DNA of 64,000 bases from Runella zeae DSM 19591 (lineage in GTDB: Bacteria > Bacteroidota > Bacteroidia > Cytophagales > Spirosomataceae), in the NCBI RefSeq assembly GCF_000423565.1, contig NZ_KE384037.1:124001-188000 (forward strand). Direction: 5' to 3'. The translations under genes were made by a program, and so were the position numbers. This document shows, one piece after another, positions 16,793-26,772 of the stretch (position 1 is the first letter of the stretch; the number at the start of each line of letters is the position of its first letter). Below the pieces are notes generated by a model. It did no database searches. It saw nothing but the letters and a program-made list of their open reading frames with translations, and had not been told where the DNA came from.

Positions 16793-17715
16793 TATTCACC
16801 GCGGATGGTATCGCCAGAAGCCAATTCGTATTCTAAGGTTTCTAAATCGTGCTTTACGCCGATAATTTGGCCGTTTTTAGGGCTTCTTCCTAGTTCAAAA
16901 TACCCTCCCATTCCTATCAATTCCTCTTCTGAACACACTTGCTGAAACGCCTTTATCATTTCCAAACTGTGGGTAGTGGCAAACAGCTGAATATTAAAAT
17001 GTTTACACAATCTCATTAACATCCTCCACACCTCAGCTTGGGCAATGTAATGAATACCATTTTCGATTTCGTCAATGAGCAAAAGTTTAAATTTTTTCCC
17101 AGATTTAGCTAAAGATAAAATATTCACTACATACCTAACTATTTTCTGTGTAGCATCGCCATAGAAATTGATAGAAACATAGTTTTCTTCTCCTTTCTTA
17201 CGTAGATACAATACTCCTTGGCGGCTGCCAAAAGTCCGAATCTCTTCTAATGTATCATCAATTACAGCTAATGAATCGTGAATAATTCTACTATTTCCTG
17301 CAATCACCTCATCATCAAAAAACGCAGCGATATCTTCCATGACAGGAATTTGTGAATCTTTATCCACTATAAATGCCAATTCAAAATCCTTTGTAAAAGC
17401 AGGAGGTGAATAAGCTGCGTTAACATCTTTTATTGAGAATAAACTCCGCTCGTTATCCCAATATCCACTCAATGAAATTGGAATCGTAGTTCTTTGATTG
17501 AAATAGATACTTTTTACATTATCAGCTTCATTAGAAGACTTTCGAGCATTTTTGATAATAGCATATCTTTGACTACTTAAAAAATAGAAAATCGCCTCCA
17601 ATAACGCCGTTTTGCCAGCGTTGTTTTTTCCAGTTATGAGATTGATTTGTTCAAAACCACTAATGGCCGTCTTCTCAAAACAGCGAAAATTTTCTATTTC
17701 AATACTTTGAAGCAT
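16792..17715 (-). CDS. AAA/ABC-type ATPase (AAA_15/AAA_21, RecF/OLD-like)
   Basis: 307 residues from ATG 17715, where the family-typical MLQSIEIENFRCFEK begins; a longer frame starts in the upstream gene's end and is less likely. Walker A is GKNNAGKT (29-36), Walker B LLLIDEIENG (about 211-220), and the H-loop TTHS (247-250), with no long coiled coil, so this is a compact SMC-like ATPase as found in OLD, PARIS AriA, RloA and AbiL-type systems. It is coupled to a TOPRIM-like gene. In such systems the ATPase senses an invader and controls the nuclease or toxin. Neighbours on both sides are ordinary chromosomal genes, and there is no integrase or tRNA nearby. Confidence 0.85.
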   Translation of the reverse strand: MLQSIEIENFRCFEKTAISGFEQINLITGKNNAGKTALLEAIFYFLSSQRYAIIKNARKSSNEADNVKSIYFNQRTTIPISLSGYWDNERSLFSIKDVNAAYSPPAFTKDFELAFIVDKDSQIPVMEDIAAFFDDEVIAGNSRIIHDSLAVIDDTLEEIRTFGSRQGVLYLRKKGEENYVSINFYGDATQKIVRYVVNILSLAKSGKKFKLLLIDEIENGIHYIAQAEVWRMLMRLCKHFNIQLFATTHSLEMIKAFQQVCSEEELIGMGGYFELGRSPKNGQIIGVKHDLETLEYELASGDTIRGE

Positions 17716-17750
17716 AGTTGTGTGCTTTTTTTCAAAATTAACAAAAAACA

Positions 17751-20654
17751 CTAATCCCACACCACACTTTGGGTCTTCATAGCGGCGGTGAGGCGATGTA
17801 AAAGCGATTTGCGCTCCGACGAAAGTGCCAAGGTGCCAAGTCCATCTTCAAACAATTGATAACTCCAGTTTTTGATTTCGACTTTTTGTGCTTTTAGTTT
17901 TTTCTCAAACTCCTCTACTTCGTCTTCTCCGGCTTGTTGTTGGGCAATTTTAGAAGCTAATATCAAATAATCTGCCACCCATTTTTCGGCGATTCTAAAC
18001 TTTGAAGTATCCAACCCAAATAGATATTCGTAGGCTTTGTCGGGCTGCTCGTTCATCAAATAAACTTCTGCCGTGCTCAATTGCACCATCGGCGGTGGGT
18101 TTCTTACGTTTTCGTACATATGAATAGCCTTATCGAAAGCCGCACCGCTTTTACCTTTGGTAGAACTATACAAACGATACAACAAACCCAAACGCCCCCA
18201 AAGATGAGGCGCAAAAAGCCGGTATTCGTTGACCAGCATTTCAAAATCTTGGATTGCCCCCAACGTATCTCTGAGTTTCCATTTGGCCTGCCCCCGAAAG
18301 TCCACCATCATCGCAACAGGAAGCCCTTGCCGAACGGCAGGATTGTTTTTGGCAAAATCAAAATAGCGACCAATTACCACGTTCATGCTATCGATAGCGC
18401 GGTGGTATTGATGGGTATGAAAATAATACCTCGACCATAGTTCGGTATTCCACCGCCCCTCGGTCGAATCGGCTTGTTGCGCGCTATTCATGTACTCCAC
18501 AAAGGTCCCGATGTTTCCGCGATTGAGCTGCTGAGTCGCTTGCATGATGTACGCCCGTGCCATGTCTTTGGTCTTAGGAAAGGGTTTAGGAACATCTACT
18601 CCCATTTCTTCACCTATCAACAAACGATCTTCAAAAGAAGCAAAATCACGATTGAGCGCAGCGGGAAGTTTATTATTGTGCAAATTGATGAATTTGATGC
18701 CTTTTGCTTTAAACCAACTCGTGGGCAATTTCGATATATTATTTTGTTGCAATTGTAAGTTGGGGATTTGGGTCTCTTCCCAGCCCTCCATCGGAATAGA
18801 ATCCAAATCACAACCTGAGAGGTTGAGGTATCCTTCCGACATCCGAAGCTGCTGAATCACAGGCCACAACTTTGCCTCTTCCAACGATTTGTTATGGGAC
18901 AAATCCAACGTACGAAGCCAGCGACAATTGACCACTGTCGCGGGTAAATACCGCAATCGACTTTGGTACGTTGGGGTATTTTCGGCTTTTCTATTTTCAA
19001 AATGCAGGGCATTGTTTATATCTAAGAGCTCAAGTCTGTGTAATTTACCTATCGATACAGGGAGCGTTTCTAACAAAGAATGACTTACCACCAACGACTG
19101 CAAACTGTCACAATCGCCGATGGTTTCGGGCAAAGAAGTAAGCGGATTGTGGGATACCTGAAGCGTCTTGAGGCGACGGAGTTGCCCTATTGAGCTAGGC
19201 AGTGACGCGATTGCATTGTAGTTGAGAAAGAGCGTATGCAAAGCGGCACAATTTCCAATATTTTTGGGTAAAGCAGCAAGCCTATTATTCATCAGATTCA
19301 ACTCCCTGAGTTGAGTGAGATTTTCTAGCTGAGATGGTATCTTTTCGAGTTGGTTTTGTCTAAGTGAAATGTGTTTCAACGACCTAAGTTCAAAAAGTGC
19401 AGAAGGCAACTCCGTCAGTTGATTTTGTGACAGGTCGATTTCTTCCAGGTCTTTCAATTTCCCAATACTTTTGGGCAGTGTCGTGAGTTTATTTTCTTGA
19501 ACAAAGAGTTTTTTCAATGACCTCATTTTTGCCAAATCAGGCAATGCCTCAAGTTCATTTTGGGCTAGGCTTAATTCCTGCAATGCTGATAGGTTTTCGA
19601 TATATGACAAAGCACCCGAAGTCAATACTTTGTTGAGGCGTAGGGTTTGTAGTTGGGGGCAGGTTGAAAAATCAGGCAGGGAAGTCCAGCGGTGTTTGCG
19701 CACATCATCTTCATACAATTCTGTCAAATTCAACTGTTTTAAGGCAGGCAATGAAAGAGTAGCCTCAACACTTTCGGGAGCGATAGTACTGTAGTTTATC
19801 CAAAGGGTTTCGAGCTGTTGGCACCGATTGAGCTGCTTCCAAAACAAACCGACTTCACTCAAATTTGAATTGGCCAAACTCAGTTGCATAAGCGAAGAAG
19901 GCAATCCGCTAAAATAAGAACCTTTGAGATAAAAACCCCTGATTTCAAGGTATTTTAATGATGTAAACTCCGGCAAAAAATCTTGTATCTCTGATAAAGC
20001 TCTCTTGTGACTTTGCCCTTCTAGGCTATAAAGTTCCAAAATCAAGGATTCTAAAGATTTCAGTTCGGCTATCCAATCTGGGAATACCACAAGATAGGGA
20101 AGAGAAAGTGATAGAGCTTTGAGATTTTTGCAGCGACGAATAGCTTCTGGAAAGGTAGAAACCGATGACAACTTCAACTGTAAGGCCCTGAGCTTATCCA
20201 TTTTGGACAACACAACTGACAAATTAGAAACATCAAAACCAGTGATGGATAGCCCCTCTAGGTCTTTTAGTTTATGTAGATTTGCAGGTAAGGGTAGCTT
20301 CCTGTTTGGGTTTTCATAATTACTCATGGTTAAATTACGCAACTTTGGCAATTGACTTAATTGTTCAAGGATTTTCGCCAATTTTACCGTATCAGTTTGT
20401 GAGTTTGATACCCAAATACTGACTGTTTCAAGATCAGTAAATGCAGCGAGTGATTCGCCCCACTCCTTCTCATAATCACTCAGCGATAGGCTTGTTACTT
20501 TCCTTCCCGCTTTTAAATCAATCTTAGCTAGTCTAAACGAAACCCCATGCGTTGAGAAGAATTTTTTCTCATAAGGCTCCATAGGCATTTGAGCTTGCAA
20601 GCTTTGGACACAAAGCACCAAGCAAACGACCATTAGGCAATTTAGATGTTTCAT
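17751..20654 (-). CDS. Large secreted leucine-rich-repeat protein with helical C-terminal domain
   Basis: 967 residues, ATG start, signal peptide ending SLQAQ. Residues about 40-660 contain roughly 22-24-residue LRRs of the SDS22/bacterial type (for example LKDLEEIDLSQNQLTELPSA and LTQLRELNLMNNRLAALPKN). The C-terminal 250 residues are helical and TPR-like (YFHTHQYHRAIDSMNVVIGR; AVRQGLPVAMMVDFRGQAKW), ending in a Lys/Glu-rich helix. LRR plus TPR suggests a protein-binding scaffold in the periplasm or at the cell surface. No enzyme domain is seen. It lies 36 bp upstream of the ATPase gene and in the same direction, so read-through is possible, but a functional link is not evident. Confidence 0.85.
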   Translation of the reverse strand: MKHLNCLMVVCLVLCVQSLQAQMPMEPYEKKFFSTHGVSFRLAKIDLKAGRKVTSLSLSDYEKEWGESLAAFTDLETVSIWVSNSQTDTVKLAKILEQLSQLPKLRNLTMSNYENPNRKLPLPANLHKLKDLEGLSITGFDVSNLSVVLSKMDKLRALQLKLSSVSTFPEAIRRCKNLKALSLSLPYLVVFPDWIAELKSLESLILELYSLEGQSHKRALSEIQDFLPEFTSLKYLEIRGFYLKGSYFSGLPSSLMQLSLANSNLSEVGLFWKQLNRCQQLETLWINYSTIAPESVEATLSLPALKQLNLTELYEDDVRKHRWTSLPDFSTCPQLQTLRLNKVLTSGALSYIENLSALQELSLAQNELEALPDLAKMRSLKKLFVQENKLTTLPKSIGKLKDLEEIDLSQNQLTELPSALFELRSLKHISLRQNQLEKIPSQLENLTQLRELNLMNNRLAALPKNIGNCAALHTLFLNYNAIASLPSSIGQLRRLKTLQVSHNPLTSLPETIGDCDSLQSLVVSHSLLETLPVSIGKLHRLELLDINNALHFENRKAENTPTYQSRLRYLPATVVNCRWLRTLDLSHNKSLEEAKLWPVIQQLRMSEGYLNLSGCDLDSIPMEGWEETQIPNLQLQQNNISKLPTSWFKAKGIKFINLHNNKLPAALNRDFASFEDRLLIGEEMGVDVPKPFPKTKDMARAYIMQATQQLNRGNIGTFVEYMNSAQQADSTEGRWNTELWSRYYFHTHQYHRAIDSMNVVIGRYFDFAKNNPAVRQGLPVAMMVDFRGQAKWKLRDTLGAIQDFEMLVNEYRLFAPHLWGRLGLLYRLYSSTKGKSGAAFDKAIHMYENVRNPPPMVQLSTAEVYLMNEQPDKAYEYLFGLDTSKFRIAEKWVADYLILASKIAQQQAGEDEVEEFEKKLKAQKVEIKNWSYQLFEDGLGTLALSSERKSLLHRLTAAMKTQSVVWD

Positions 20655-20704
20655 GGATAGTACGGATTTTAAAAAGGCTGCAACTATTGGGCTGTATGCT
20701 TTAT

Positions 20705-23377
20705 TTATTCTACTAGTCGGCGCAATTCATTTAGTTTCAAAAGTGCTTCTATGGGTGATAGTGTATTGATATCTAGACTTTTGAGCTTGGTTTTGAGTTC
20801 TTCTATGCGCGGGTCTTGGGGTTCAAAAAGCGTCATTTGATAATTGACTTTTGGCATTTCTTTTACTGCCTTGGTCGTTTCTTGTTTTTGGTGGCTTTTT
20901 TCGAGACTGTGCAAAATGTCGTTGGCACGTAGTACAATTTCCTGAGGCATTCCGGCCATTTGGGCTACGTGGATTCCGAAGCTATGTTCACTACCTCCTT
21001 CTTTCAATTTACGTAAAAATATCACTTTATTCCCTACTTCTTTTACCGCTACATTGTAGTTTTTGACGCGCGGAAAATCTTCGGCCAGTTGGTTGAGTTC
21101 GTGATAGTGTGTTGCAAAGAGCGTTTTGGCCCGGTGCCGAGGATGATTATGCAAAAACTCCGCAATACTCCACGCAATACTCACCCCATCGTAAGTGCTT
21201 GTTCCGCGCCCGATTTCGTCCATCAATACCAAGCTTCGTTCGCTGAGGTTGTTGAGAATACTCGCCGTTTCGGTCATTTCGACCATAAAAGTACTTTCAC
21301 CACGACTCAGGTTGTCGGAAGCACCCACACGGGTAAAAATCTTATCTACCAATCCCACTTCGGCTTCGGTGGCTGGCACAAAACTACCCATTTGTGCCAT
21401 GAGTACAATCAGGGCTGTTTGGCGCAGCAAAGCCGATTTTCCAGCCATATTAGGGCCAGTGATGATGATGATTTGCTGCTTTTGGTCATCGAGATAGAGG
21501 TCGTTTGGCACATAGCTTTCCCCCAAAGGCAGCTGCTGCTCAATCACCGGGTGACGTCCTTCTTTGATATTCAATGATTTTTCGTCGGTAATGCGAGGCT
21601 TATAATAATTGTTTTTGCGGGCCACCCGCGCAAACGACGCCAAGGCATCCAATACCGACACCACACGGGCGTTTTGCTGCACGGCTGCTACGTAGTCGTT
21701 GGCCATCATCACCAAATCATTAAAAAGACGCTGCTCAATCACAAATATCTTTTCTTCGGCACTCAGGATTTTGTCTTCGTATTCTTTCAATTCGGGCGTG
21801 ATATACCGCTCGGCATTTACGAGGGTTTGTTTCCGAATCCAGTCGGCGGGCACTCGGTTTTTATGAGAATTGTTTACTTCCAAATAGTACCCAAATACCT
21901 TGTTGTAAGCAATTTTGAGGGAAGTAATGCCCGTCCGCTCAATTTCCCGATTCTGAATCTGAATCAAATAATCTTTGCCCGAAAAAGCCAACTGATGTAA
22001 TTTATCCAATTCGGCATCTATTCCTGACTTAATCATCCCCCCTTGGTTGGTCACGGTCGGTGGGTCTTCGCGTAGTTCGGCTTCTATTTTTTCTAACAAA
22101 AACTCGCAAGCGTTGAGCTGATCGGCATACTTGCGTAGGGGCGTAGGAGCCGTCACCGTTTCTCCTTCTTCTTTGGCTTTTTTCTCTTCATTCCACGCTT
22201 TTTGGAGTAGCTCTTTCACGGGTGCAATATGACTCAGTGATTTTTTGAGTTGCACCAACTCTCGCGGATTGATGCGCCTCACTGCCACTTTAGAAATAAG
22301 CCGCTCAAGGTCACCTATTTGTTTGAGGTGTTGAGTAATTTCCTCCAACAATTCGTCATGTTGTAAAAAATACTCAACCGTCTGCAAACGCTCCTCAATC
22401 GGGGCTTTGTCTTTCAAGGGCAATACCAGCCATTTGCGCAGCAAGCGCGCCCCCATAGGAGTGACGGTTTGGTCTAGAATCTGAATCAAAGGCACGCCAC
22501 CTTCTTGCTGCGGATATACCAATTCAAGGTTACGAATCGTGAAGCGGTCGAGCCATACGTATTTTTCTTCGTCGAGGCGAGTCAGACGCGTAATGTGCTT
22601 TACTTCTTTGTGCTCTGTATCAGCCAAATACCTCAAAATTACCCCCGCCGACACAATCCCGTCGGTAAGTGCCTCTACACCAAAACCTTTGAGCGAAGTA
22701 GTTTGAAAATGCTTGATAAGAATCTCATACCCAAACTCATGCGTAAAAGCCCAATCTTCGAGCGAAAAAGTATGAAATTTATCGCCAAATAACTCCCCAA
22801 ACTCTTGACGATGTTTTTTACAATAAAGCACCTCCGAAGGCGCAAAACTCTGTAGTAGTTTTTCGATATACTCTTTGGTGCCTTGGGTAGTCAAAAACTC
22901 TCCAGTAGAAACATCCAAAAAAGCGACACCAAAGTTATTTTGTTTGCCAAAATGCACCGCCGCTAAGTAATTGTTACGGCGCGTATCTAGCACATTATCA
23001 TTAAACGAAACGCCCGGTGTCACAAGCTCAGTCACGCCACGGCGTACAATACCCTTCGCCACGGCAGGGTCTTCGAGTTGGTCACAAATCGCCACGCGCT
23101 CCCCTGCCCGTACAAGTTTGGGCAAATAAGTATCAAGCGAATGATGCGGAAAGCCCGCCAACTCCTCCTGAGCTCCCCCATTGTTGCGTTTGGTAAGCAC
23201 AATCCCTAAAATCCGACTTGCTCGTATGGCATCTTCACCAAAAGTTTCGTAAAAATCCCCTACCCTAAACAGCAACATAGCGCCGGGGTACTTGGACTTG
23301 ATTTGATTGTATTGACGATTGAGCGGTGTTTCTTTGGGTTTGAGGGGTTCTGTGGTAGTCTTTCCGGTACGAGCCAT
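20705..23377 (-). CDS. mutS: DNA mismatch repair protein MutS
   Basis: 890 residues, within the usual MutS size, ATG start. The mismatch-reading domain I has [19 protein letters not shown], with the Phe-x-Glu wedge (FYE). The central lever and clamp domains follow, then the ABC ATPase: Walker [16 protein letters not shown] (Ala replaces the common Thr), the ABC signature region [11 protein letters not shown], Walker [17 protein letters not shown] and the H-loop FATHYHEL. The C-terminus ends with the helix-turn-helix dimer block ([16 protein letters not shown]). MutS recognises mispairs and hands them to MutL, whose gene lies 27 kb away in this window. The gene is alone on its strand here, apart from the LRR gene 50 bp downstream. 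Confidence 0.99.
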   Translation of the reverse strand: MARTGKTTTEPLKPKETPLNRQYNQIKSKYPGAMLLFRVGDFYETFGEDAIRASRILGIVLTKRNNGGAQEELAGFPHHSLDTYLPKLVRAGERVAICDQLEDPAVAKGIVRRGVTELVTPGVSFNDNVLDTRRNNYLAAVHFGKQNNFGVAFLDVSTGEFLTTQGTKEYIEKLLQSFAPSEVLYCKKHRQEFGELFGDKFHTFSLEDWAFTHEFGYEILIKHFQTTSLKGFGVEALTDGIVSAGVILRYLADTEHKEVKHITRLTRLDEEKYVWLDRFTIRNLELVYPQQEGGVPLIQILDQTVTPMGARLLRKWLVLPLKDKAPIEERLQTVEYFLQHDELLEEITQHLKQIGDLERLISKVAVRRINPRELVQLKKSLSHIAPVKELLQKAWNEEKKAKEEGETVTAPTPLRKYADQLNACEFLLEKIEAELREDPPTVTNQGGMIKSGIDAELDKLHQLAFSGKDYLIQIQNREIERTGITSLKIAYNKVFGYYLEVNNSHKNRVPADWIRKQTLVNAERYITPELKEYEDKILSAEEKIFVIEQRLFNDLVMMANDYVAAVQQNARVVSVLDALASFARVARKNNYYKPRITDEKSLNIKEGRHPVIEQQLPLGESYVPNDLYLDDQKQQIIIITGPNMAGKSALLRQTALIVLMAQMGSFVPATEAEVGLVDKIFTRVGASDNLSRGESTFMVEMTETASILNNLSERSLVLMDEIGRGTSTYDGVSIAWSIAEFLHNHPRHRAKTLFATHYHELNQLAEDFPRVKNYNVAVKEVGNKVIFLRKLKEGGSEHSFGIHVAQMAGMPQEIVLRANDILHSLEKSHQKQETTKAVKEMPKVNYQMTLFEPQDPRIEELKTKLKSLDINTLSPIEALLKLNELRRLVE

Positions 23378-23811
23378 GCCTTATATCAAATTGAAGAATA
23401 AAGCGACAAAAATAGGTAAAAATTGACGGAAATCTCTACTCCCATGCTCGATGTCTCTGCTCAGTTTTTGGAGGAAGTACCAAAAGCCTGTAAGCTCTTA
23501 GAGCTTTCTTTTTTGCACTTTACAAATACTTTTTTGAAATATTATTTTACCAATAAGATTATTACAAAAATTTTCAATCAAAAATATCTATATTCACAAA
23601 ATTAAGTAATATTTTTAGGTAAAAATTAAACACAACTTGGCATTTATCTATTTTTTAGTTTAAAAAACAAGACATATATCCAATTAAATTGCTATTATCA
23701 AGTAATTTACTTAATAATAAAACATACACATTTTTATTTTTTTGTAGTACATAAACAACAGTACCTCTTCACGGAGGAGTCTTTATTAGGGATTATAAAC
23801 ATACGTTTTTC
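23378..23811. other. AT-rich control region between mutS and nirB
   Basis: 434 bp between divergent mutS and nirB. A short hairpin AAGCTCTTAGAGCTT followed by a T-rich run lies at 23492-23514 with no plus-strand gene before it. Near nirB, GTAC half-sites at 23753-23764 and a small CCTC/GAGG hairpin at 23764-23777 lie within 60 bp of the ATG and could take part in control of nirB, but no recognised binding motif is clear. The only open frame (23423-23605) looks like chance. Confidence 0.5.
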
Positions 23812-26316
23812 ATGACACAACCTCTAAAGGTAGTGGTAGTAGGCAACGGCATGGTAGGATACAAATTCTGCGAAAAGTTGCTGACAAAAGCGGGTGGCGG
23901 CTCGTTTTCTATCACGGTGATTGGCGAAGAACCTCGTCCGGCATACGACCGGGTTCATCTGTCCGCGTATTTTTCGGGTACATCAGCAGAGGAGCTTTCG
24001 ATGGCTCCTGCAAGTTGGTATCTCGACAACGGCATTCGACTTCTCACGGGCGAATGCGTCACTCAAATCGACCCTCAGGCGCGCGTCGTTGTGACGCACA
24101 CGGGACTGCAAATTCCCTACGACAAGTTGATACTAGCCACGGGTTCTTCGGCTTTTGTACCAGCAGTGGCAGGAGTTGAAAAAGAAGGGGTATTTGTGTA
24201 TCGTACCATCGAAGACCTCGATGCAATCATCGCTTATGCTAAAAATGCCAAACGTGCTGCGGTGATTGGCGGAGGTCTGTTGGGATTAGAAGCAGCCAAA
24301 GCGGCACTTGATTTGGGCCTTGAAACCCAGGTCGTAGAGTTTGCACCTCGGCTCATGCCAAGACAACTCGACGCTGCGGGGGCTGATATGCTCAAATCCA
24401 AAATGGAGCAACTCGGCATTGGAATTCACCTCAACAAAAACACCGCTTTTTTTGATGGTGATGTGGCAGTCCGGGGGCTATCGTTTACCGACCAAAGTTA
24501 TTTGGAAGCCGATATGGTCATTATTTCGGCGGGGATTCGCCCACGCGATGAGTTAGCCAAGCAGGCAGGCCTGGCAGTAGGGCCACGCGGCGGAATCATC
24601 GTAGATGACGCCCTCACTACTTCCGATGCCCATATACATGCCATTGGCGAATGTGCGCTTTATCAAAATATGATTTATGGTCTTGTTGCACCAGGCTATG
24701 AAATGGCCGACATAGTGGCGACCAATCTCGTCAGTGGTCGAATCGACAAAACGTTCAAACCTTTTGATATGTCCACCAAGCTCAAATTGATTGGCGTAGA
24801 TGTGGCAAGTTTTGGCGAGCCTTTTTGTGAGCATATTCCCCATAATACCCTTGTCATAGAAGACAAGCTCAAAGGAATATACAAACGCCTGAATGTATCG
24901 AGCGACGGAAAATATCTATTAGGTGGCATACTGGTAGGAGAAGCCGACAATTATAACATGCTTCTCCAAATGACCAAAAATCAGATGATACTGCCACCTT
25001 CGCCCGAAGACCTCATCCTAGCACCCCGCAAAGGAGAAGCTACCGCAGGGGCAGGCGTATCGGCACTTCCCGAAAGTGCGAGTGTATGTTCTTGTGAAAA
25101 CATTACCAAAGGCACTATCTGCGAAGCTATTGAGTCCCAAAATTTAGCCGATGTCGCGGCCATAAAAAAATGCACCAAAGCAGGTACAGGATGCGGCGGA
25201 TGTGTGCCTATGCTCTCCGACTTGCTCACCGAGACCCTGAAAAAACAAGGGAAAACGATAAAGAAAGTCATCTGTGAGCATTTTGACTATTCGCGCCAAG
25301 AGCTTTATCATCTCATCAAAATGTCGGAGACGCGTACTTTTGAGGAGGTATTGACAGCTCACGGAAAAGGCTGTGGGTGTGAAGTTTGTAAACCTGCCGT
25401 AGCCTCCATGCTAGCTAGTATTTACAATGAGGTGATTGCGAAGCAAGCCGTCATTCAAGATACCAACGACCGCTACTTAGCCAATATCCAAAGAGGCGGA
25501 ACCTACTCAGTAGTGCCACGCGTACCGGGCGGCGAAATCACCCCCGACCAACTTATCGCGCTGGGGGTAGTAGCTAAAAAATACGATTTGTACTGTAAAA
25601 TTACCGGAGGGCAGCGAGTCGATTTGTTTGGCGCTCGCGTAGAACAATTGCCTTTGATTTGGGAAGAACTCATCGAAGTTGGCTTTGAAAGTGGACACGC
25701 TTATGGTAAAGCCCTGCGTACTGTCAAAAGCTGCGTAGGAAGTACTTGGTGTCGCTTTGGCGTACAAGATGCCGTAGGCTATGCCATTCGTATCGAAAAT
25801 CGCTACAAGGGAATTAGGGCTCCCCACAAACTCAAAAGTGCGGTGTCGGGCTGTACTCGCGAATGCGCCGAAGCCCAAAGCAAAGATTTTGGTATCATCG
25901 CTACCGAAAAGGGCTGGAATCTCTACTTGTGTGGCAACGGCGGCATCAAGCCTCAGCACGCGGTGCTATTTGCCAGCGACCTCGACGACGACACTTGTAT
26001 CAAATACATTGACCGATTTTTGATGTTTTATATCAAAACCGCCGAACCGCTTCAGCGAACTGCCACTTGGTTTAACAAACTCGAAGGAGGACTTGAATAC
26101 CTACGCGACGTCATTATCAACGATAGCTTAGGTATCTGCGACGAACTCGAAAAAGAAATGGCCTATCTGATTGAAACTTACCATGACGAATGGCGCGTAG
26201 CCGTCGAAACCCCCGAAATCAGAAGCCGTTTTACGCACTTTGTGAATTCGGAAGAAGCCGACCCAAGCCTGCAATTTGTAGAAATGAGAACCCAAAAAAG
26301 ACCGGCTGACTGGTAA
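23812..26316 (+). CDS. nirB: NAD(P)H nitrite reductase, large subunit NirB
   Basis: 834 residues, close to the family length. It reduces nitrite to ammonium in the cytoplasm for assimilation. Order of domains: FAD/NAD Rossmann region (VVVVGNGMVGYKFCEKL; KRAAVIGGGLLGLEAAKAAL), a BFD-type [2Fe-2S] domain with CSCENITKGTICEAI and CTKAGTGCGGC (about residues 425-475), a second BFD-like repeat (GCGCEVCKPAVASML, about 515), then the siroheme/4Fe-4S module with KSCVGSTWCRFG and SGCTRECAEAQSKD (about 638-690), the four Cys that hold the cluster and siroheme. nirD follows after 21 bp and a two-component pair after that. Related sulfite reductases lack the N-terminal flavin module, so nitrite is the likely substrate. 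Confidence 0.98.
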   Translation: MTQPLKVVVVGNGMVGYKFCEKLLTKAGGGSFSITVIGEEPRPAYDRVHLSAYFSGTSAEELSMAPASWYLDNGIRLLTGECVTQIDPQARVVVTHTGLQIPYDKLILATGSSAFVPAVAGVEKEGVFVYRTIEDLDAIIAYAKNAKRAAVIGGGLLGLEAAKAALDLGLETQVVEFAPRLMPRQLDAAGADMLKSKMEQLGIGIHLNKNTAFFDGDVAVRGLSFTDQSYLEADMVIISAGIRPRDELAKQAGLAVGPRGGIIVDDALTTSDAHIHAIGECALYQNMIYGLVAPGYEMADIVATNLVSGRIDKTFKPFDMSTKLKLIGVDVASFGEPFCEHIPHNTLVIEDKLKGIYKRLNVSSDGKYLLGGILVGEADNYNMLLQMTKNQMILPPSPEDLILAPRKGEATAGAGVSALPESASVCSCENITKGTICEAIESQNLADVAAIKKCTKAGTGCGGCVPMLSDLLTETLKKQGKTIKKVICEHFDYSRQELYHLIKMSETRTFEEVLTAHGKGCGCEVCKPAVASMLASIYNEVIAKQAVIQDTNDRYLANIQRGGTYSVVPRVPGGEITPDQLIALGVVAKKYDLYCKITGGQRVDLFGARVEQLPLIWEELIEVGFESGHAYGKALRTVKSCVGSTWCRFGVQDAVGYAIRIENRYKGIRAPHKLKSAVSGCTRECAEAQSKDFGIIATEKGWNLYLCGNGGIKPQHAVLFASDLDDDTCIKYIDRFLMFYIKTAEPLQRTATWFNKLEGGLEYLRDVIINDSLGICDELEKEMAYLIETYHDEWRVAVETPEIRSRFTHFVNSEEADPSLQFVEMRTQKRPADW

Positions 26317-26337
26317 CCTTCCCAAACAAAAAAGACA

Positions 26338-26676
26338 ATGACAAACAAAAATATAACTTGGTTTAAAGCCGCACCCATAACAGCTTTCCCCGAAAATGGG
26401 GGGGCTTGTGTCAAATATAATGACAAGCAAATTGCGGTTTTTCATTTCAAACAACTTGACAAATGGTATGCCACCGACAACGAATGCCCTCACAAACATC
26501 AAATGATACTGAGCCGAGGCATGATTGGTGATCAGCAAGGGCATCCCAAAGTGGCTTGTCCTTTTCACAAAAAAACATTTTCGCTCGAAACGGGGCTTAA
26601 TCTTCAAGGAGAAGATTATTGCATCAATGTCTACCCCGTCAAGATTGAAGAAGGTTTTGTTTTTATTGGGGTCTAA
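26338..26676 (+). CDS. nirD: Nitrite reductase small subunit NirD (Rieske-type)
   Basis: 112 residues, typical NirD length. The Rieske ligands are complete: C50-x-H52 (NECPHKH) and C74-x-x-H77 (VACPFHKKTF). Many enterobacterial NirD proteins have lost these ligands, so this one is expected to carry a [2Fe-2S] cluster and relay electrons within the NirBD complex. It starts 21 bp after nirB and ends 97 bp before the sensor kinase. Confidence 0.95.
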   Translation: MTNKNITWFKAAPITAFPENGGACVKYNDKQIAVFHFKQLDKWYATDNECPHKHQMILSRGMIGDQQGHPKVACPFHKKTFSLETGLNLQGEDYCINVYPVKIEEGFVFIGV

Positions 26677-26772
26677 AAACCTCGCTTTGGTCGGGGCTTT
26701 TCTCTGAAGAAGAGCTTCGACCAAGCATCCTTAATCGTATGTTTTATTTGAGATTGATTCATCATAGTTAAA

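Noticed and set aside
16792-17760. Longer start for the ATPase at 17760
   Set aside because: Adds 15 residues overlapping the end of the LRR gene; the family start motif begins at the ATG at 17715.
23423-23605. 60-codon open frame between mutS and nirB
   Set aside because: Rich in Phe, Lys, Asn and Tyr from AT-rich DNA, no recognisable features, no signal of a real start.
25507-26724. Minus-strand open frames opposite nirB and nirD
   Set aside because: nirB and nirD are certain on the plus strand; these frames have no family-like sequence.
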